This document shows positions 24,053 through 33,062 of a DNA stretch of 64,000 nt, piece by piece. The position numbers were made by a program, and so were the translations under genes. Under the pieces are notes generated by a model. The model searched no databases. It saw only the letters and a list, made by a program, of their open reading frames with translations, and was not told where the DNA came from. Position 1 is the first letter of the stretch; the number at the start of each line of letters is the position of its first letter. The stretch is from the NCBI RefSeq assembly GCF_016651435.1, contig NZ_JAEPRJ010000001.1:2294001-2358000 (forward strand). The letters are read 5' to 3'. The DNA comes from Catonella massiliensis (GTDB taxonomy: Bacteria; Bacillota; Clostridia; Lachnospirales; Lachnospiraceae).

Positions 24053-24931
24053 ATGAGTAAACGACTTAAAGAAATTTCTATATTTGCGCTATTTGTATTT
24101 CCTGCGCTTATATTTGTGTTATTTGCCACAGATATCCCTTTTCTAATGAATCTCTACTATTCCTTTTTCAAGTGGAATGGAATAGGCAAAAGCATGACCT
24201 TTGTTGGATTGGATAATTTTATTCACATATTCACTAAAGGCGGTCTTTTCTGGAAAGGTGCTTTATTTACACTTAGGTTTGCCGTATTTTATGTGATTAT
24301 AGTTAATGTTATTTCTCTGACTATTGCTTTGTTTTTATCAAAAAAATCAAAGATTTCAAGTGTAGGGCGGGCATTTTACTATATTCCTTATATCATAAGC
24401 TTAACTGCTATAAGCTTGATATGGAAGTTTATTTTTGGTCCCGGGTTTGAAGCACTTTATTCCATTACAGGGTGGGAATTCTTTAATTGGAGCTGGGTAG
24501 GCACCCCTAAGCTTGCCTTCTATGTTGTGGTAATGATGACTGTATGGCAAAATATTGGTTTTTACATGGTAAACTATATTGCAGGCATAATTTCAGTTCC
24601 TACAGAGCTTTCAGAGGCTGCAAGAATAGATGGTGCAAACAGGGTGCAGAACTTCTTTAAAATAACTCTTCCTCTGATAATGCCTTCAATATCAATATGT
24701 CTGCTGACCTCTCTTACATTTTCTTTCAAATTGTTTGATGTGGTGATGGTATTTACAAAGGGCGGTCCTGCAAACTCTACAGTAACTGTAGCCTATGACA
24801 TATACAAGGAGGCCTTTGCAAGTAATAATTATGGGCTTGCAACCGCTAAGTCTCTTGTATTTGTTGCATTTGTATTACTTATAACATCAGCTCAACTTAT
24901 AATAACAAAGCGCAGGGAGGTTGAGGTATAA
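24053..24931 (+). CDS. sugar ABC transporter permease (CUT1, MalF type)
   Basis: A 292-residue permease with six membrane helices. The EAA loop that docks the ATPase is ELSEAARIDGANRVQNFFKITLPLI (about 195-220). It begins with a short cytoplasmic tail and a long first helix (ISIFALFVFPALIFVLF). Its stop codon overlaps the start of the next permease by one base. No ATPase gene is present in the operon, so it must use a shared MsmK-like ATPase encoded elsewhere, as is common in this group. Confidence 0.93.
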   Translation: MSKRLKEISIFALFVFPALIFVLFATDIPFLMNLYYSFFKWNGIGKSMTFVGLDNFIHIFTKGGLFWKGALFTLRFAVFYVIIVNVISLTIALFLSKKSKISSVGRAFYYIPYIISLTAISLIWKFIFGPGFEALYSITGWEFFNWSWVGTPKLAFYVVVMMTVWQNIGFYMVNYIAGIISVPTELSEAARIDGANRVQNFFKITLPLIMPSISICLLTSLTFSFKLFDVVMVFTKGGPANSTVTVAYDIYKEAFASNNYGLATAKSLVFVAFVLLITSAQLIITKRREVEV

Positions 24932-25755
24932 TGAGATCAAATAGAATCAGAATTTCTACCATTGTTGTATTATTGCTATCTTTTTTTTGGCTTATGCCGT
25001 TGATTCTTATTTTTTTCAACTCCTTTAAGTCATATAATGATATGATGCAGCACTTCCTTGCATTTCCTAAAAGCTTCGGACTTGATATGTATATTGAAAC
25101 CTGGGTAAAATTTGATTTTCCGAAACTTATTGGAAATACCGTAATTTATTCCGTAAGTACAGTATTGCTTATCGTACTTATGGCTCCTATGGCTGCTTAT
25201 AAGTTGGCTAGAGTTAAAGGTAAATTTAGTGTCGCTTGTTTTCTCCTGATTATATTGCCTATGATGATACCTTTTCAGTCCTATATGATAAGCCTTACAA
25301 AGTTTGTTTCTAATGTGGGACTTATAGGAACACGCCAGGGACAGATTGTTGTAAGTACAGGTTTGTGTATGCCTCTAGCTGTCTATATGATTCATGGTTT
25401 TATTAAAAATGTACCTATTGATTTGGAAGAAAGCGCACACATCGATGGCGCGGGCTCGGTCAGAACTTATTTTGCCATCATACTGCCTCTTCTAAAACCA
25501 ATTTTAGCAACAGTTATTGTTCTTGATGCGCTCGCAACCTGGAATGATATTATAGTCAATCTGTTTATCGCAGGCAGTAATACAGATGCAATAAACATCC
25601 AAAACGCCCTTTATATGAAGTTTTCGACTACCAATTCAGACTGGGAACACGCACTTCCGGGCATTGTTATGTCCATTATTCCAAGCCTTATTTTCTTCAT
25701 ATTTATGCAGAAAAATATAGTTGCAGGAGTCACAGCTGGTGCAGTTAAAGGATAA
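24931..25755 (+). CDS. sugar ABC transporter permease (CUT1, MalG type)
   Basis: A 274-residue permease with six membrane helices. The EAA-loop is DLEESAHIDGAGSVRTYFAI (about 168-187). It starts with ATG at 24931 overlapping the MalF-like stop (TAATG), so translation is coupled. It forms the heteromeric membrane channel with the preceding protein. Confidence 0.93.
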   Translation: MRSNRIRISTIVVLLLSFFWLMPLILIFFNSFKSYNDMMQHFLAFPKSFGLDMYIETWVKFDFPKLIGNTVIYSVSTVLLIVLMAPMAAYKLARVKGKFSVACFLLIILPMMIPFQSYMISLTKFVSNVGLIGTRQGQIVVSTGLCMPLAVYMIHGFIKNVPIDLEESAHIDGAGSVRTYFAIILPLLKPILATVIVLDALATWNDIIVNLFIAGSNTDAINIQNALYMKFSTTNSDWEHALPGIVMSIIPSLIFFIFMQKNIVAGVTAGAVKG

Positions 25756-25826
25756 TATGACGTAAAGTAGTTAATCACATTCTAAGTATATTTTAGTTCA
25801 AACATTTTAAGAAAGGATAGACAAAC

Positions 25827-26645
25827 ATGAGAATAGGTGTATTGGTACGAATGGACCGCAAAAAAGATATAGAGACACAATTTGCTGAAGTAAAAGAAAT
25901 GGGAATGGAAAGCTGTCAGCTTGTATGCTGGGACAGAGATTTGATGACAAATGAAAACGCTGATAAGATAACCGCAGCAAAAAATAAACATGGCATTGAC
26001 ATTACTGCATTCTGGTGTGGCTGGCCAGGCCCTAAAATATGGGATTTCTACGGAGGTCAGGAGACTCTTGGTCTTGTTCCTGCCTCCTATCGTTTTGAGC
26101 GAATTCAGACTCTGATTGAAGGCTCTGATTTTGCAGCTAAATTAGGCATTACAGATTTTGTTACCCATGTTGGCTTTATTCCTGAAAATCCTTATGACAG
26201 CAATTACTTTGGAATAGTACATGCGGTTAAGACAGTTGCCGATCACTGCGCAGTAAACGGTCAAAACTTCTTATTTGAAACCGGGCAGGAAACACCTGTA
26301 ACACTTCTTAGGATCATACAGGATATAGGCGCCACAAATCTCGGAATAAACTTAGATCCTGCAAATTTCATATTGTACGGAAAGGCCAATCCGGTAGATG
26401 CTTTAGATGTAATAGGAAAATATGTAATGGGCATCCATGGCAAGGACGGATTGTATCCTACAGACGGACATTCTCTTGGTAATGAAGTGGCTCTTGGTCA
26501 AGGTAAGGTAAACTTCCCTCTTTTTATTGAAAGGCTTAAGGAAATCGGCTACAATGGAGACATCACCATAGAAAGGGAAATCACCGGAGATGAGCAAAAA
26601 AGAGATATATTAGAAGCGAAGAAAATTCTTGAGCAACTGATATAA
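25827..26645 (+). CDS. TIM-barrel sugar isomerase/epimerase
   Basis: A 272-residue protein of the xylose-isomerase-like TIM-barrel (AP endonuclease 2) superfamily. Family members isomerise or epimerise sugars, keto-sugars or inosose using a divalent metal. Metal ligands are visible as the E in LFETGQETP, D and N in NLGINLDPANFIL, H in VMGIHGKDG and E in ITIEREITG. AAGAAAGGAT lies upstream of the ATG. Between an importer and two dehydrogenases it probably acts on the oxidised sugar; inosose or 3-keto-hexose chemistry is plausible but not proven. Confidence 0.88.
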   Translation: MRIGVLVRMDRKKDIETQFAEVKEMGMESCQLVCWDRDLMTNENADKITAAKNKHGIDITAFWCGWPGPKIWDFYGGQETLGLVPASYRFERIQTLIEGSDFAAKLGITDFVTHVGFIPENPYDSNYFGIVHAVKTVADHCAVNGQNFLFETGQETPVTLLRIIQDIGATNLGINLDPANFILYGKANPVDALDVIGKYVMGIHGKDGLYPTDGHSLGNEVALGQGKVNFPLFIERLKEIGYNGDITIEREITGDEQKRDILEAKKILEQLI

Positions 26646-26693
26646 AATAAGTATTCAAATCATGATTTAACGAAATTTGTGTATGGGAGAATT

Positions 26694-27746
26694 ATGAATA
26701 AAAAGTTAAAGATTGCTATCATCGGCTGTGGCCGTATATCTGTCTGCTATGCCGATTCGTTGTTGAAACTTAAAGACAAGGCAGAACTATGTTATGCTGT
26801 AGATATTGACCTTGCAAAAGCAGAGCGATTTGCTGAACCTTTTGGATGTAACTATACTGACAAACTTGAAGATATATTTGAAAAAGGTATTGATATAGCA
26901 CATCTGTGTCTGCCGCATGACTTACATGCTCCTATCGCGATAAGTTTAATGGAAAGAGGCATACATGTGCTTACCGAAAAGCCTATAGCCCTTACTTTAC
27001 AGGAAGCAGACGATATGATTAAAGCAGCTTCTAAAAACAATGTGAAGCTTGGATGCATATTCCAAACACGCTATAATGATAGTGTTCAGAGACTGAAACA
27101 GATGTATGATGACGGAAAATTTGGCAAGGTTACTGCTGCAAGATCATATCTGTCTTGGTATCGCCCTGATGAATATTATAAAGGCAGCAACTGGAAGGGA
27201 ACTTGGGAGCATGAAGGCGGAGGTACTCTCATAGACCAAGCCATTCATAGTATAGACAGGGTACGCTACATACTTGGAAGCGACGTCAAGTGGATAGAAG
27301 GCTCTATCCATAACCATTATCATCCTAAGCTGAATGTAGAGGATACTGCTGAGGCGGCTATTTGCTTCGAAAATGGCTGTATTTACAATCTATACGCCTG
27401 CAATTACTATGGTTTTGATTCACCTATCAACATCGAATTTTGTGGTGAGAAAGGACGGTTCGGTCTCATACAGGATGTAGGCTACACCTGGTTCGGTAAT
27501 GAATATACTGAATATAGGGAAATTAGTAAAGGAAATGCAGTAGGGAAGAATTACTGGGGCACAACCCATATTATGCAAATAGAAGAGTTCTACGATGCCG
27601 TACGTGATGATAAAGACATAACTGTAGACGGACTTGAGGGAAGAAAAACTCTTGAGATGATTAAAGGGATTTATCTATCATCCATACGACACGAGCGTAT
27701 TACATTACCTTTCGAAGATATCAAAATTACAAAGTTCAAATACTAA
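26694..27746 (+). CDS. Gfo/Idh/MocA family oxidoreductase
   Basis: A second NAD(P)-dependent dehydrogenase in the operon, about 350 residues. MNKKLKIAIIGCGRISVCYADS is the Rossmann start, then LCLPHDLHAPIAI and TEKPIALTLQEADDM with the catalytic Lys, and GGTLIDQAIHSIDRVRYIL with the HxxD pair. I chose the ATG at 26694, which follows GGGAGA, over a GTG at 26679. It differs clearly from the first dehydrogenase (21433), so the two may carry out oxidation and reduction on either side of the isomerase step. It is the last gene before a strong terminator. Confidence 0.9.
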   Translation: MNKKLKIAIIGCGRISVCYADSLLKLKDKAELCYAVDIDLAKAERFAEPFGCNYTDKLEDIFEKGIDIAHLCLPHDLHAPIAISLMERGIHVLTEKPIALTLQEADDMIKAASKNNVKLGCIFQTRYNDSVQRLKQMYDDGKFGKVTAARSYLSWYRPDEYYKGSNWKGTWEHEGGGTLIDQAIHSIDRVRYILGSDVKWIEGSIHNHYHPKLNVEDTAEAAICFENGCIYNLYACNYYGFDSPINIEFCGEKGRFGLIQDVGYTWFGNEYTEYREISKGNAVGKNYWGTTHIMQIEEFYDAVRDDKDITVDGLEGRKTLEMIKGIYLSSIRHERITLPFEDIKITKFKY

Positions 27747-27751
27747 ATTCG

Positions 27752-27786
27752 GGCTGTCAAATTATTTATAGTTTGACAGCCTTTAT
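27752..27786 (+). terminator. Rho-independent terminator of the sugar operon
   Basis: A perfect 10-bp stem GGCTGTCAAA (27752-27761) / TTTGACAGCC (27772-27781) with TTTATT after it, immediately past the second dehydrogenase gene. Confidence 0.8.
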
Positions 27787-27867
27787 TCGTCTTCAGATTA
27801 TAATTACTTTCATACTTTATTATCTATTCAAATTGCCTCAATGCAATAGAGATTCCGTATGATTATA

Positions 27868-28254
27868 CTAATCAAACCTCGATATAATCTCTCTTAGCTG
27901 CATCTCCCAGTTGCTGAGGGCTGAATACCACAGGCAATCTAATACACTACCGTCATTTATTCTGACTGAGGAGCAGATAACAATTGGGAGTTTTAGTCTC
28001 TCATTCCTTACAAATTCTACGAATTTGTAGCCGGTATCAGGCTCCTCATAGCCTCCAGGCTCTACAGGGTAGTACATGTCGGTTATAGCAAGGTCAAAAT
28101 GATTGCCGCTTTTTTCAGCTTCTTTTAGTTCAAATATCCCATCTGTCAGGTTTTTAACCCAGACTATATCATCAGGTTTTATGCCACAGGAGAGCAAAAC
28201 TGCTCTGATATCTGCATATTTTGCGGGTGAATCTTCTAAATGCAATATTCTCAT
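27868..28254 (-). CDS. stand-alone receiver-domain protein (atypical)
   Basis: About 128 residues forming one CheY-like receiver. MRILHLEDSPAKYADIRAVL gives the acidic pair, FDLAITDMYYPVEPGGYEEP holds the probable phospho-acceptor Asp with a long inserted loop, and LPIVICSSVR supplies the Ser/Thr switch position. The Lys expected before the last helix is not evident (LDCLWYSALSNWE), so phosphorylation chemistry may be altered. AAAGGA places the start at 28254 rather than 28269. There is no output domain, so it would act by protein binding. It stands back to back with the repeat protein at 28587, whose repeats look like CheY-binding peptides. Confidence 0.75.
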   Translation of the reverse strand: MRILHLEDSPAKYADIRAVLLSCGIKPDDIVWVKNLTDGIFELKEAEKSGNHFDLAITDMYYPVEPGGYEEPDTGYKFVEFVRNERLKLPIVICSSVRINDGSVLDCLWYSALSNWEMQLREIISRFD

Positions 28255-28586
28255 TTCATTTCCTTTCAAGATAAATCGATATTTTGTACACCATATGATG
28301 CGACACTGTTACAATCCTACATCATAAGGTATCTGATACTTTTTCCACCAACATTACTGTATCACAAAAATCTGCTACAGTATCATTATAATTGCAAGAC
28401 TAAATATTGTCATCTATTATATAAAAAAGATTTGAACCATACCATATATAGGCTACTGGGATTACAGCTTCAGGCTAACACAAAAATCTGCTGAAAGCTT
28501 GATATAATCCGATTTTTGCCTTATAATAAGTGGGATTACTTAATTTTAAATTAAGACCGTAAAGAATAGATTGAGAGAGGTACGAG
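28255..28586. other. intergenic region between receiver and repeat-protein genes
   Basis: A 332-bp AT-rich spacer between divergent genes. It contains a short perfect palindrome CTTAATTT T AAATTAAG (about 28538-28554) shortly before the GAGAGG ribosome site of the repeat protein. No clear consensus promoter or RNA gene was recognised. Confidence 0.5.
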
Positions 28587-30284
28587 ATGAAAAAGAATAA
28601 ACTCATTCCATTTTCACTGTTGTTTATTGCCCTTGTGTTTTTAGAGCTATTTTGCATAGTTAAATACTCCGATGTTTACTATTTCCCACTATGTGTTGGG
28701 CTTACCCTCATTGGCTCGGCTTATCTTCTTTTGACGGAAATAGATAATGTTGTCACCACATTTCTCAAAAATAAGGAAAAAGCTTCTATGCCCGATGAGG
28801 ACACTATCGCACGGAGGGAAGAGGCTTCTAAGATTGCTAAGGCTACGTATGTGCTTGAAAAGAGAATCCTCAATCTCTTAGATGAGAGAATTCTTTCTCC
28901 TGAGGAAAACATGGAGAATCTTAGTACTCTCGAGGGTGAAATAGTACATGCCATTAAGGCTTCCATCAAATACGGAAGAGATAATACCAATCATTTATCA
29001 GAGGTTATTGCTGAAGCTTCTACAGCTGCTGATTATGAAGATATTCTTGCTAAACTAGACGAGCTCATACTTGTATTAAAGAATAATCAGATTGTACCAA
29101 GTACAGTTCAGTCACCTGTTCAACAGGTTAATTATGAAGAAGTACCTGTAGAGCCTATAATGACAGAGGCAGAAACAGCAGTTGAAGAACCGATTATCGA
29201 AGCCGTAGATATGCCTGAGTTTGTAGATACTTTAACAGCCGAAACAACATCTGAGGAGCCTGGCGCTACTGAAATCGAGCCTGAATTTGCTTCTGAGCTT
29301 GAGCCTGAACCTGTAGCTGGAGCCAATGCTGTTTCTGAACCTTCTACAGCTCCGGTTGACAGCGACCCTAACAAGCCTATGAGTCCTGATGAGATTGCTG
29401 CTCTTATTGCTGCGGCAGAGGCTGAATCTGCACCTGAACCTGAGCCTGCTCCTGCTCCTGTTGCTACAGCTCCTGTTGACAGCGACCCTAACAAGCCTAT
29501 GAGCCCTGATGAAATCGCTGCTCTTATCGCTGCTGCTGAAGCTCAGTCTGAACCTGAAATCGAGGCTGCTCCTGAGCCTACCCCTACAGCTCCGATTGAC
29601 AGCGATCCTAACAAACCTATGAGCCCTGAGGATATCGCTGCTCTTATCGCTGCTACAGAAGCTCAGTCTGAACCTGAAATCGAAGTTGCTCCTGAGCCTG
29701 CCCCTACAGCTCCGGTTGACAGCGACCCTAACAAGCCTATGAGCCCTGAGGATATCGCTGCTCTTATTGCTGCTACAGAAGCTCAGTCTGAACCTGAAAT
29801 CGAGGCCGCTCCTGAGCCTGCCCCTACAGCTCCGGTTGACAGCGACCCTAATAAGCCTATGAGCCCTGAGGATATCGCTGCTCTTATCGCTGCTGCTGAA
29901 GCTCAGTCTGAACCTGAAATTGAGATAGAGTCAACCCTTGAGCCTGTTGCTCAGGTTGACAGTGATCCTAACAAACCTATGAGTCCTGAGGAAATAGAGG
30001 CTTTAATTGCCGCTACTGAATCAGGGGCTGCTGTTGAAATAGAGCCTACTCCTGAGCCTGCCACTCCTGTGGTAGATGACCCTAACAAGCAGATGAGCCC
30101 TGAAGATATAGCTGCTTTATTTGCCTCATCTAACCTTGAGCTTGAGCCTGAGCCAAGTGCTGCTAAGCCTAAGACTGCGATTGAAGCCCTTTCAAAGCAC
30201 GAGCCTTCTCCTGCTTCAGACGATCCTAATAAGCCAATGAGTCCTGATGATATCGCAGCCTTGATTGCATCCCTAGGACAATAA
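28587..30284 (+). CDS. membrane-anchored protein with eight FliM-like motif repeats
   Basis: A 565-residue protein. Two hydrophobic segments lie at about 7-26 and 32-52. A charged helical domain follows to about 155, then an acidic Glu/Pro/Ala-rich linker. From residue 256 to the end there are eight repeats of about 40 residues, each with DSDPNKPMSP(D/E)(D/E)IAALIAA joined by a Glu/Pro spacer. The last copy ends the protein. The core MSPxEIxALIA closely resembles the N-terminal LSQxEIDALL peptide of FliM/FliN that binds phosphorylated CheY. The function is not known to me; a multivalent docking protein for receiver domains is my inference. An exonuclease gene follows by 16 bp. Confidence 0.75.
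   Translation: MKKNKLIPFSLLFIALVFLELFCIVKYSDVYYFPLCVGLTLIGSAYLLLTEIDNVVTTFLKNKEKASMPDEDTIARREEASKIAKATYVLEKRILNLLDERILSPEENMENLSTLEGEIVHAIKASIKYGRDNTNHLSEVIAEASTAADYEDILAKLDELILVLKNNQIVPSTVQSPVQQVNYEEVPVEPIMTEAETAVEEPIIEAVDMPEFVDTLTAETTSEEPGATEIEPEFASELEPEPVAGANAVSEPSTAPVDSDPNKPMSPDEIAALIAAAEAESAPEPEPAPAPVATAPVDSDPNKPMSPDEIAALIAAAEAQSEPEIEAAPEPTPTAPIDSDPNKPMSPEDIAALIAATEAQSEPEIEVAPEPAPTAPVDSDPNKPMSPEDIAALIAATEAQSEPEIEAAPEPAPTAPVDSDPNKPMSPEDIAALIAAAEAQSEPEIEIESTLEPVAQVDSDPNKPMSPEEIEALIAATESGAAVEIEPTPEPATPVVDDPNKQMSPEDIAALFASSNLELEPEPSAAKPKTAIEALSKHEPSPASDDPNKPMSPDDIAALIASLGQ
29352..30281 (+). repeat. about 120-bp coding tandem repeats, eight copies
   Basis: In-frame tandem repeats encoding the eight DPNK(P/Q)MSP motif units. 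Copies 2 to 5 are almost identical at DNA level over about 120 bp each, while copies 6 to 8 are diverged. That pattern points to recent expansion by recombination in the middle of the array. Confidence 0.9.
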
Positions 30285-30300
30285 ATTTTTTGGAGATAAA

Positions 30301-31242
30301 ATGAGATATATAGTTTTTGACCTTGAATGGAATCAGGGACACCCCTCAAAGGAAGGAGCCAACAGGTCTCTTCCTTTTGAGGTAATTGAGATTGGTGCTG
30401 TGAAGCTAGACGAGAATTTTAACATTATCGACTCTTTTCACAGAGTAATAAAACCGGTTGTATATCCTGTTCTATTTAAGTATACAAGAGAGATTATTTC
30501 GCTAACTGAGAGAGAGCTCTCAATGGGAACTGATTTTGTAACTGCCTGTAAAGAATTTTTAAGGTGGTGTAGAAAAGGAGACAGAAATTACTTTTTTGCT
30601 ACCTGGGGAACCCTTGATTTACTTGAGTTCCAGAGAAATATGGCGTATTACAATATACATAACGGGTTCCCAAGACCTTTGTACTATTTTAATGTGCAAT
30701 ACCTGTTTAATATATTTATTGGAAAATATGACGAGAGTGCAATTTCACTTGAAAATGCAATCAGGCACCTTAGAATAAGAGAAGATAAGGCCTTTCACAG
30801 TGCCATTTCCGATGCACAATACACTGCTGAAATCCTTCAGATTATCAGTGGTATAAATGTATTTTTATATCCGTCAGTTGATACCTATAAGTTCCCTCTT
30901 AATAAAAAGCAAGAGGTAGACATCGTCTATCCCGATCACAGACTGAGTGTCAGCATGGCCTATAAGTCTAAGGAGGACTTAAAAAGGGAAGCTGATAGAG
31001 AGCCTTACTGCTGCCATATCTGTGGTAACCGTCTACGTCAGCTTGTTCCCTGGTATTCTCCCAACTCAAAGAACTACTATTATGTTGGAGAATGCAAGTA
31101 TCATGGCTATATGAAAGGCAAAAGACTAATTAAAAATCCTGATGACCATCATTATTTCGCAGTATCAACTCTTAGGTCTCTTTCTAAAGAACAGGCAGTA
31201 ACTATGATTAATAACTACAAGAGTAGAAAAAATAATCCATAA
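30301..31242 (+). CDS. DEDD 3'-5' exonuclease (DnaQ/KapD-like) with C-terminal zinc-type motif
   Basis: A 313-residue protein. The exonuclease domain covers about 1-180: VFDLEWNQG (Exo I, D and E), FEVIEIGAVKLDENF, then ATWGTLDLLEF (Exo II Asp region) and AFHSAISDAQYTAEIL (Exo III HxxxxxD). The C-terminal part has CCHICGNRLRQLVPWYS followed by GECKYHGY, a likely Zn-binding pair set. It degrades single-stranded RNA or DNA ends in the cytosol, by family. It follows the repeat protein by 16 bp with GGAG in the gap and is probably co-transcribed. Confidence 0.85.
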   Translation: MRYIVFDLEWNQGHPSKEGANRSLPFEVIEIGAVKLDENFNIIDSFHRVIKPVVYPVLFKYTREIISLTERELSMGTDFVTACKEFLRWCRKGDRNYFFATWGTLDLLEFQRNMAYYNIHNGFPRPLYYFNVQYLFNIFIGKYDESAISLENAIRHLRIREDKAFHSAISDAQYTAEILQIISGINVFLYPSVDTYKFPLNKKQEVDIVYPDHRLSVSMAYKSKEDLKREADREPYCCHICGNRLRQLVPWYSPNSKNYYYVGECKYHGYMKGKRLIKNPDDHHYFAVSTLRSLSKEQAVTMINNYKSRKNNP

Positions 31243-31280
31243 GACAAAAATATTTCAGAAATTTCATACAAATCGAGTGA

Positions 31281-31315
31281 GAGGTAGATAATCGTTTTAT
31301 CTACCTCCTCAGTTT
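31281..31315. terminator. bidirectional terminator between exonuclease and kinase genes
   Basis: A perfect 11-bp stem GAGGTAGATAA (31281-31291) / TTATCTACCTC (31297-31307) with T-rich sequence after it (AGTTTTATATT). It lies between convergent genes and can serve both. Confidence 0.75.
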
Positions 31316-31324
31316 TATATTCGC

Positions 31325-32383
31325 CTATTTCAATATAGGCAGGTCAATTGTAAATAGAGTGAACTCTCCCGGATTGCTAGCCACTTCTATATATCCTTCC
31401 ACGCTTTCAATTATATTTTTGACTATGGAAAGTCCCAGTCCCAGAGAATTTTTATTAGATGTCCTTGATTTATCCGCCTTATATAATGGGATAAAAATCT
31501 TGCTTATATCCTCCTTACCTATTCCCATTCCATTATCCTTAAATTCTATTTTTACTCTATCATCAGAGCATGTTACATTGATTTCAATTTGCAAGATTGT
31601 TTTATTGTTGTACTTTACAGCATTTGCAAAAATGTTCTCAATTATAGTCTCTAATTCTCTGTAGCTTAAATTTAACCTAATTTCTTTAGTAATACTGTTA
31701 TTATAATTAAATATGCCTGTAGACGGCTTAATTGAGTTCATTAAATCATAAACAATTTTATCGAAAGCCTCTTTTAATATAATACTCTCCTTAAAATCGT
31801 GATTATTTTTGTTATACACACTATAATTTTTTAAGGATTTTATTCTTTCATCCAATTGCCTTATCTTGTCGTTTATTACTTCTATATACTCGCTCTGCTT
31901 TTCTTTTGTATTCGCAATCCCATCACTTATTCCATCAATATGTGATTGGATTACAGATAGAGGGGTAGATAAGTCGTGTGTTATAGATGCAATTAAATCA
32001 TCCCTCTCTTCTTTCTCTATTATTTCCTTTTCTCTATACTCTTTAAGTGAAGTAATCATTTGATTAAAATTGTCGGCAAGAGCGCCAATTTCATCTTCTC
32101 TATCCACTTCAATATATGCATCATAGTTTCCTTCACTTACTTGTTTAACACTTTCTACAAGTACATGAATAGGTTTAATGATAACCTTATCTACATATGC
32201 CAAGAAAATAAATAGGACAATAAAAATAGGTAACCCAATTAAGATTGCCAGTCCTGTCAGTGACAATATTACACTATTAGGCTCTTTTTCAGGTATGCCT
32301 GTTAACAATAATACTGCTATTGTAATTATTAAAATCGATAATACAAATGTTGTTAAATTCTTCTTTATTGATTTAGTTTTCAA
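31325..32383 (-). CDS. sensor histidine kinase (two-component)
   Basis: A 352-residue membrane kinase. Two membrane helices (about 10-27 and 39-63) have almost no extracellular loop, so it is an intramembrane-sensing type. A HAMP segment follows (KPIHVLVESVKQVSEGNYDA), then the H box LIASITHDLSTPLSVIQSH with the phospho-acceptor His, the N box ENIFANAVKYN and G boxes DNGMGIGKEDI and LGLGLSIVKNIIES. It overlaps the response regulator gene by 11 bp. Co-transcription with an ABC transporter of the lantibiotic-protection kind suggests it senses a cell-wall-active peptide, which is inference from context. Confidence 0.92.
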   Translation of the reverse strand: MKTKSIKKNLTTFVLSILIITIAVLLLTGIPEKEPNSVILSLTGLAILIGLPIFIVLFIFLAYVDKVIIKPIHVLVESVKQVSEGNYDAYIEVDREDEIGALADNFNQMITSLKEYREKEIIEKEERDDLIASITHDLSTPLSVIQSHIDGISDGIANTKEKQSEYIEVINDKIRQLDERIKSLKNYSVYNKNNHDFKESIILKEAFDKIVYDLMNSIKPSTGIFNYNNSITKEIRLNLSYRELETIIENIFANAVKYNNKTILQIEINVTCSDDRVKIEFKDNGMGIGKEDISKIFIPLYKADKSRTSNKNSLGLGLSIVKNIIESVEGYIEVASNPGEFTLFTIDLPILK

Positions 32384-33053
32384 ATTTATAACCTACTCCC
32401 CATACTGTTAAAATGTGTTTTGGAGTTGCCGGATTTTCCTCTATTTTCTGACGGAGTCTATTTATAGTTACAGTTACAGTGTCAAGATCGCCAAAGCTGT
32501 CAAGTCCCCATACTCCCTCATATAAGTGTTCCCTCGTAAATACTTGTTTGGGATTTTTCGCTAAAAATAATAAAAGTTCAAATTCCTTTTTACTTAAATC
32601 CATATTTACGTTATTTTTTTCTACTTTATATTCTTTGATAAATATTCTTATATCCCCTACATCTATCACTTCCAAGTTGTCCTTGTTAAACACCTGACTT
32701 CTGCGTATCAGGGCATTAACCCTTGCGACCAATTCTTTTGGTCTAAAAGGTTTTGTCATATAATCATCAGCACCTAAATTAAGTCCCATAACTTTATCAA
32801 ATTCATCTGTTTTAGCTGATAAAATCAATATCGGTATTACTGATGTCATCCTAACATTTTTACATATTTCATAACCATTCATCCCCGGCAGCATTAAATC
32901 AAGTATAAGTAATGAAGGTCTATATTTATTAAACACCTCTGTTACCTTGTCTCCTTCAGCACAAATTTCTACATCAAATAGCTCATTTTTTAGATAATCC
33001 TTTACCACATTTGCAAGAGCAGGCTCATCCTCTACAATCAAAATCCTATTCAT
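32373..33053 (-). CDS. OmpR/PhoB-family response regulator
   Basis: A 226-residue regulator. The receiver (1-115) has ILIVEDEPALANVV, the phospho-acceptor in LLILDLMLPGMNGYEI, the switch Ser in LILSAKTDE and the Lys in DDYMTKPFRPKEL. The winged-helix DNA-binding domain (about 130-225) ends TVTINRLRQKIEENPATPKH and WGVGYKFEN. It is activated by the kinase encoded just downstream and probably controls the ABC genes upstream in the same operon. Confidence 0.95.
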   Translation of the reverse strand: MNRILIVEDEPALANVVKDYLKNELFDVEICAEGDKVTEVFNKYRPSLLILDLMLPGMNGYEICKNVRMTSVIPILILSAKTDEFDKVMGLNLGADDYMTKPFRPKELVARVNALIRRSQVFNKDNLEVIDVGDIRIFIKEYKVEKNNVNMDLSKKEFELLLFLAKNPKQVFTREHLYEGVWGLDSFGDLDTVTVTINRLRQKIEENPATPKHILTVWGVGYKFEN

Positions 33054-33062
33054 TTTACCTCC

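Noticed and set aside
29132..29494. Minus-strand Ser/Gly-rich open frame opposite the repeat protein (also 29951-30349)
   Set aside because: Antisense shadow of the Glu/Pro/Ala repeats; composition follows the coding strand and no start signal is present.
29352..30281. Possible CRISPR array
   Set aside because: The repeat unit is about 120 bp, in frame and translated with varied linkers; there is no spacer-repeat pattern.
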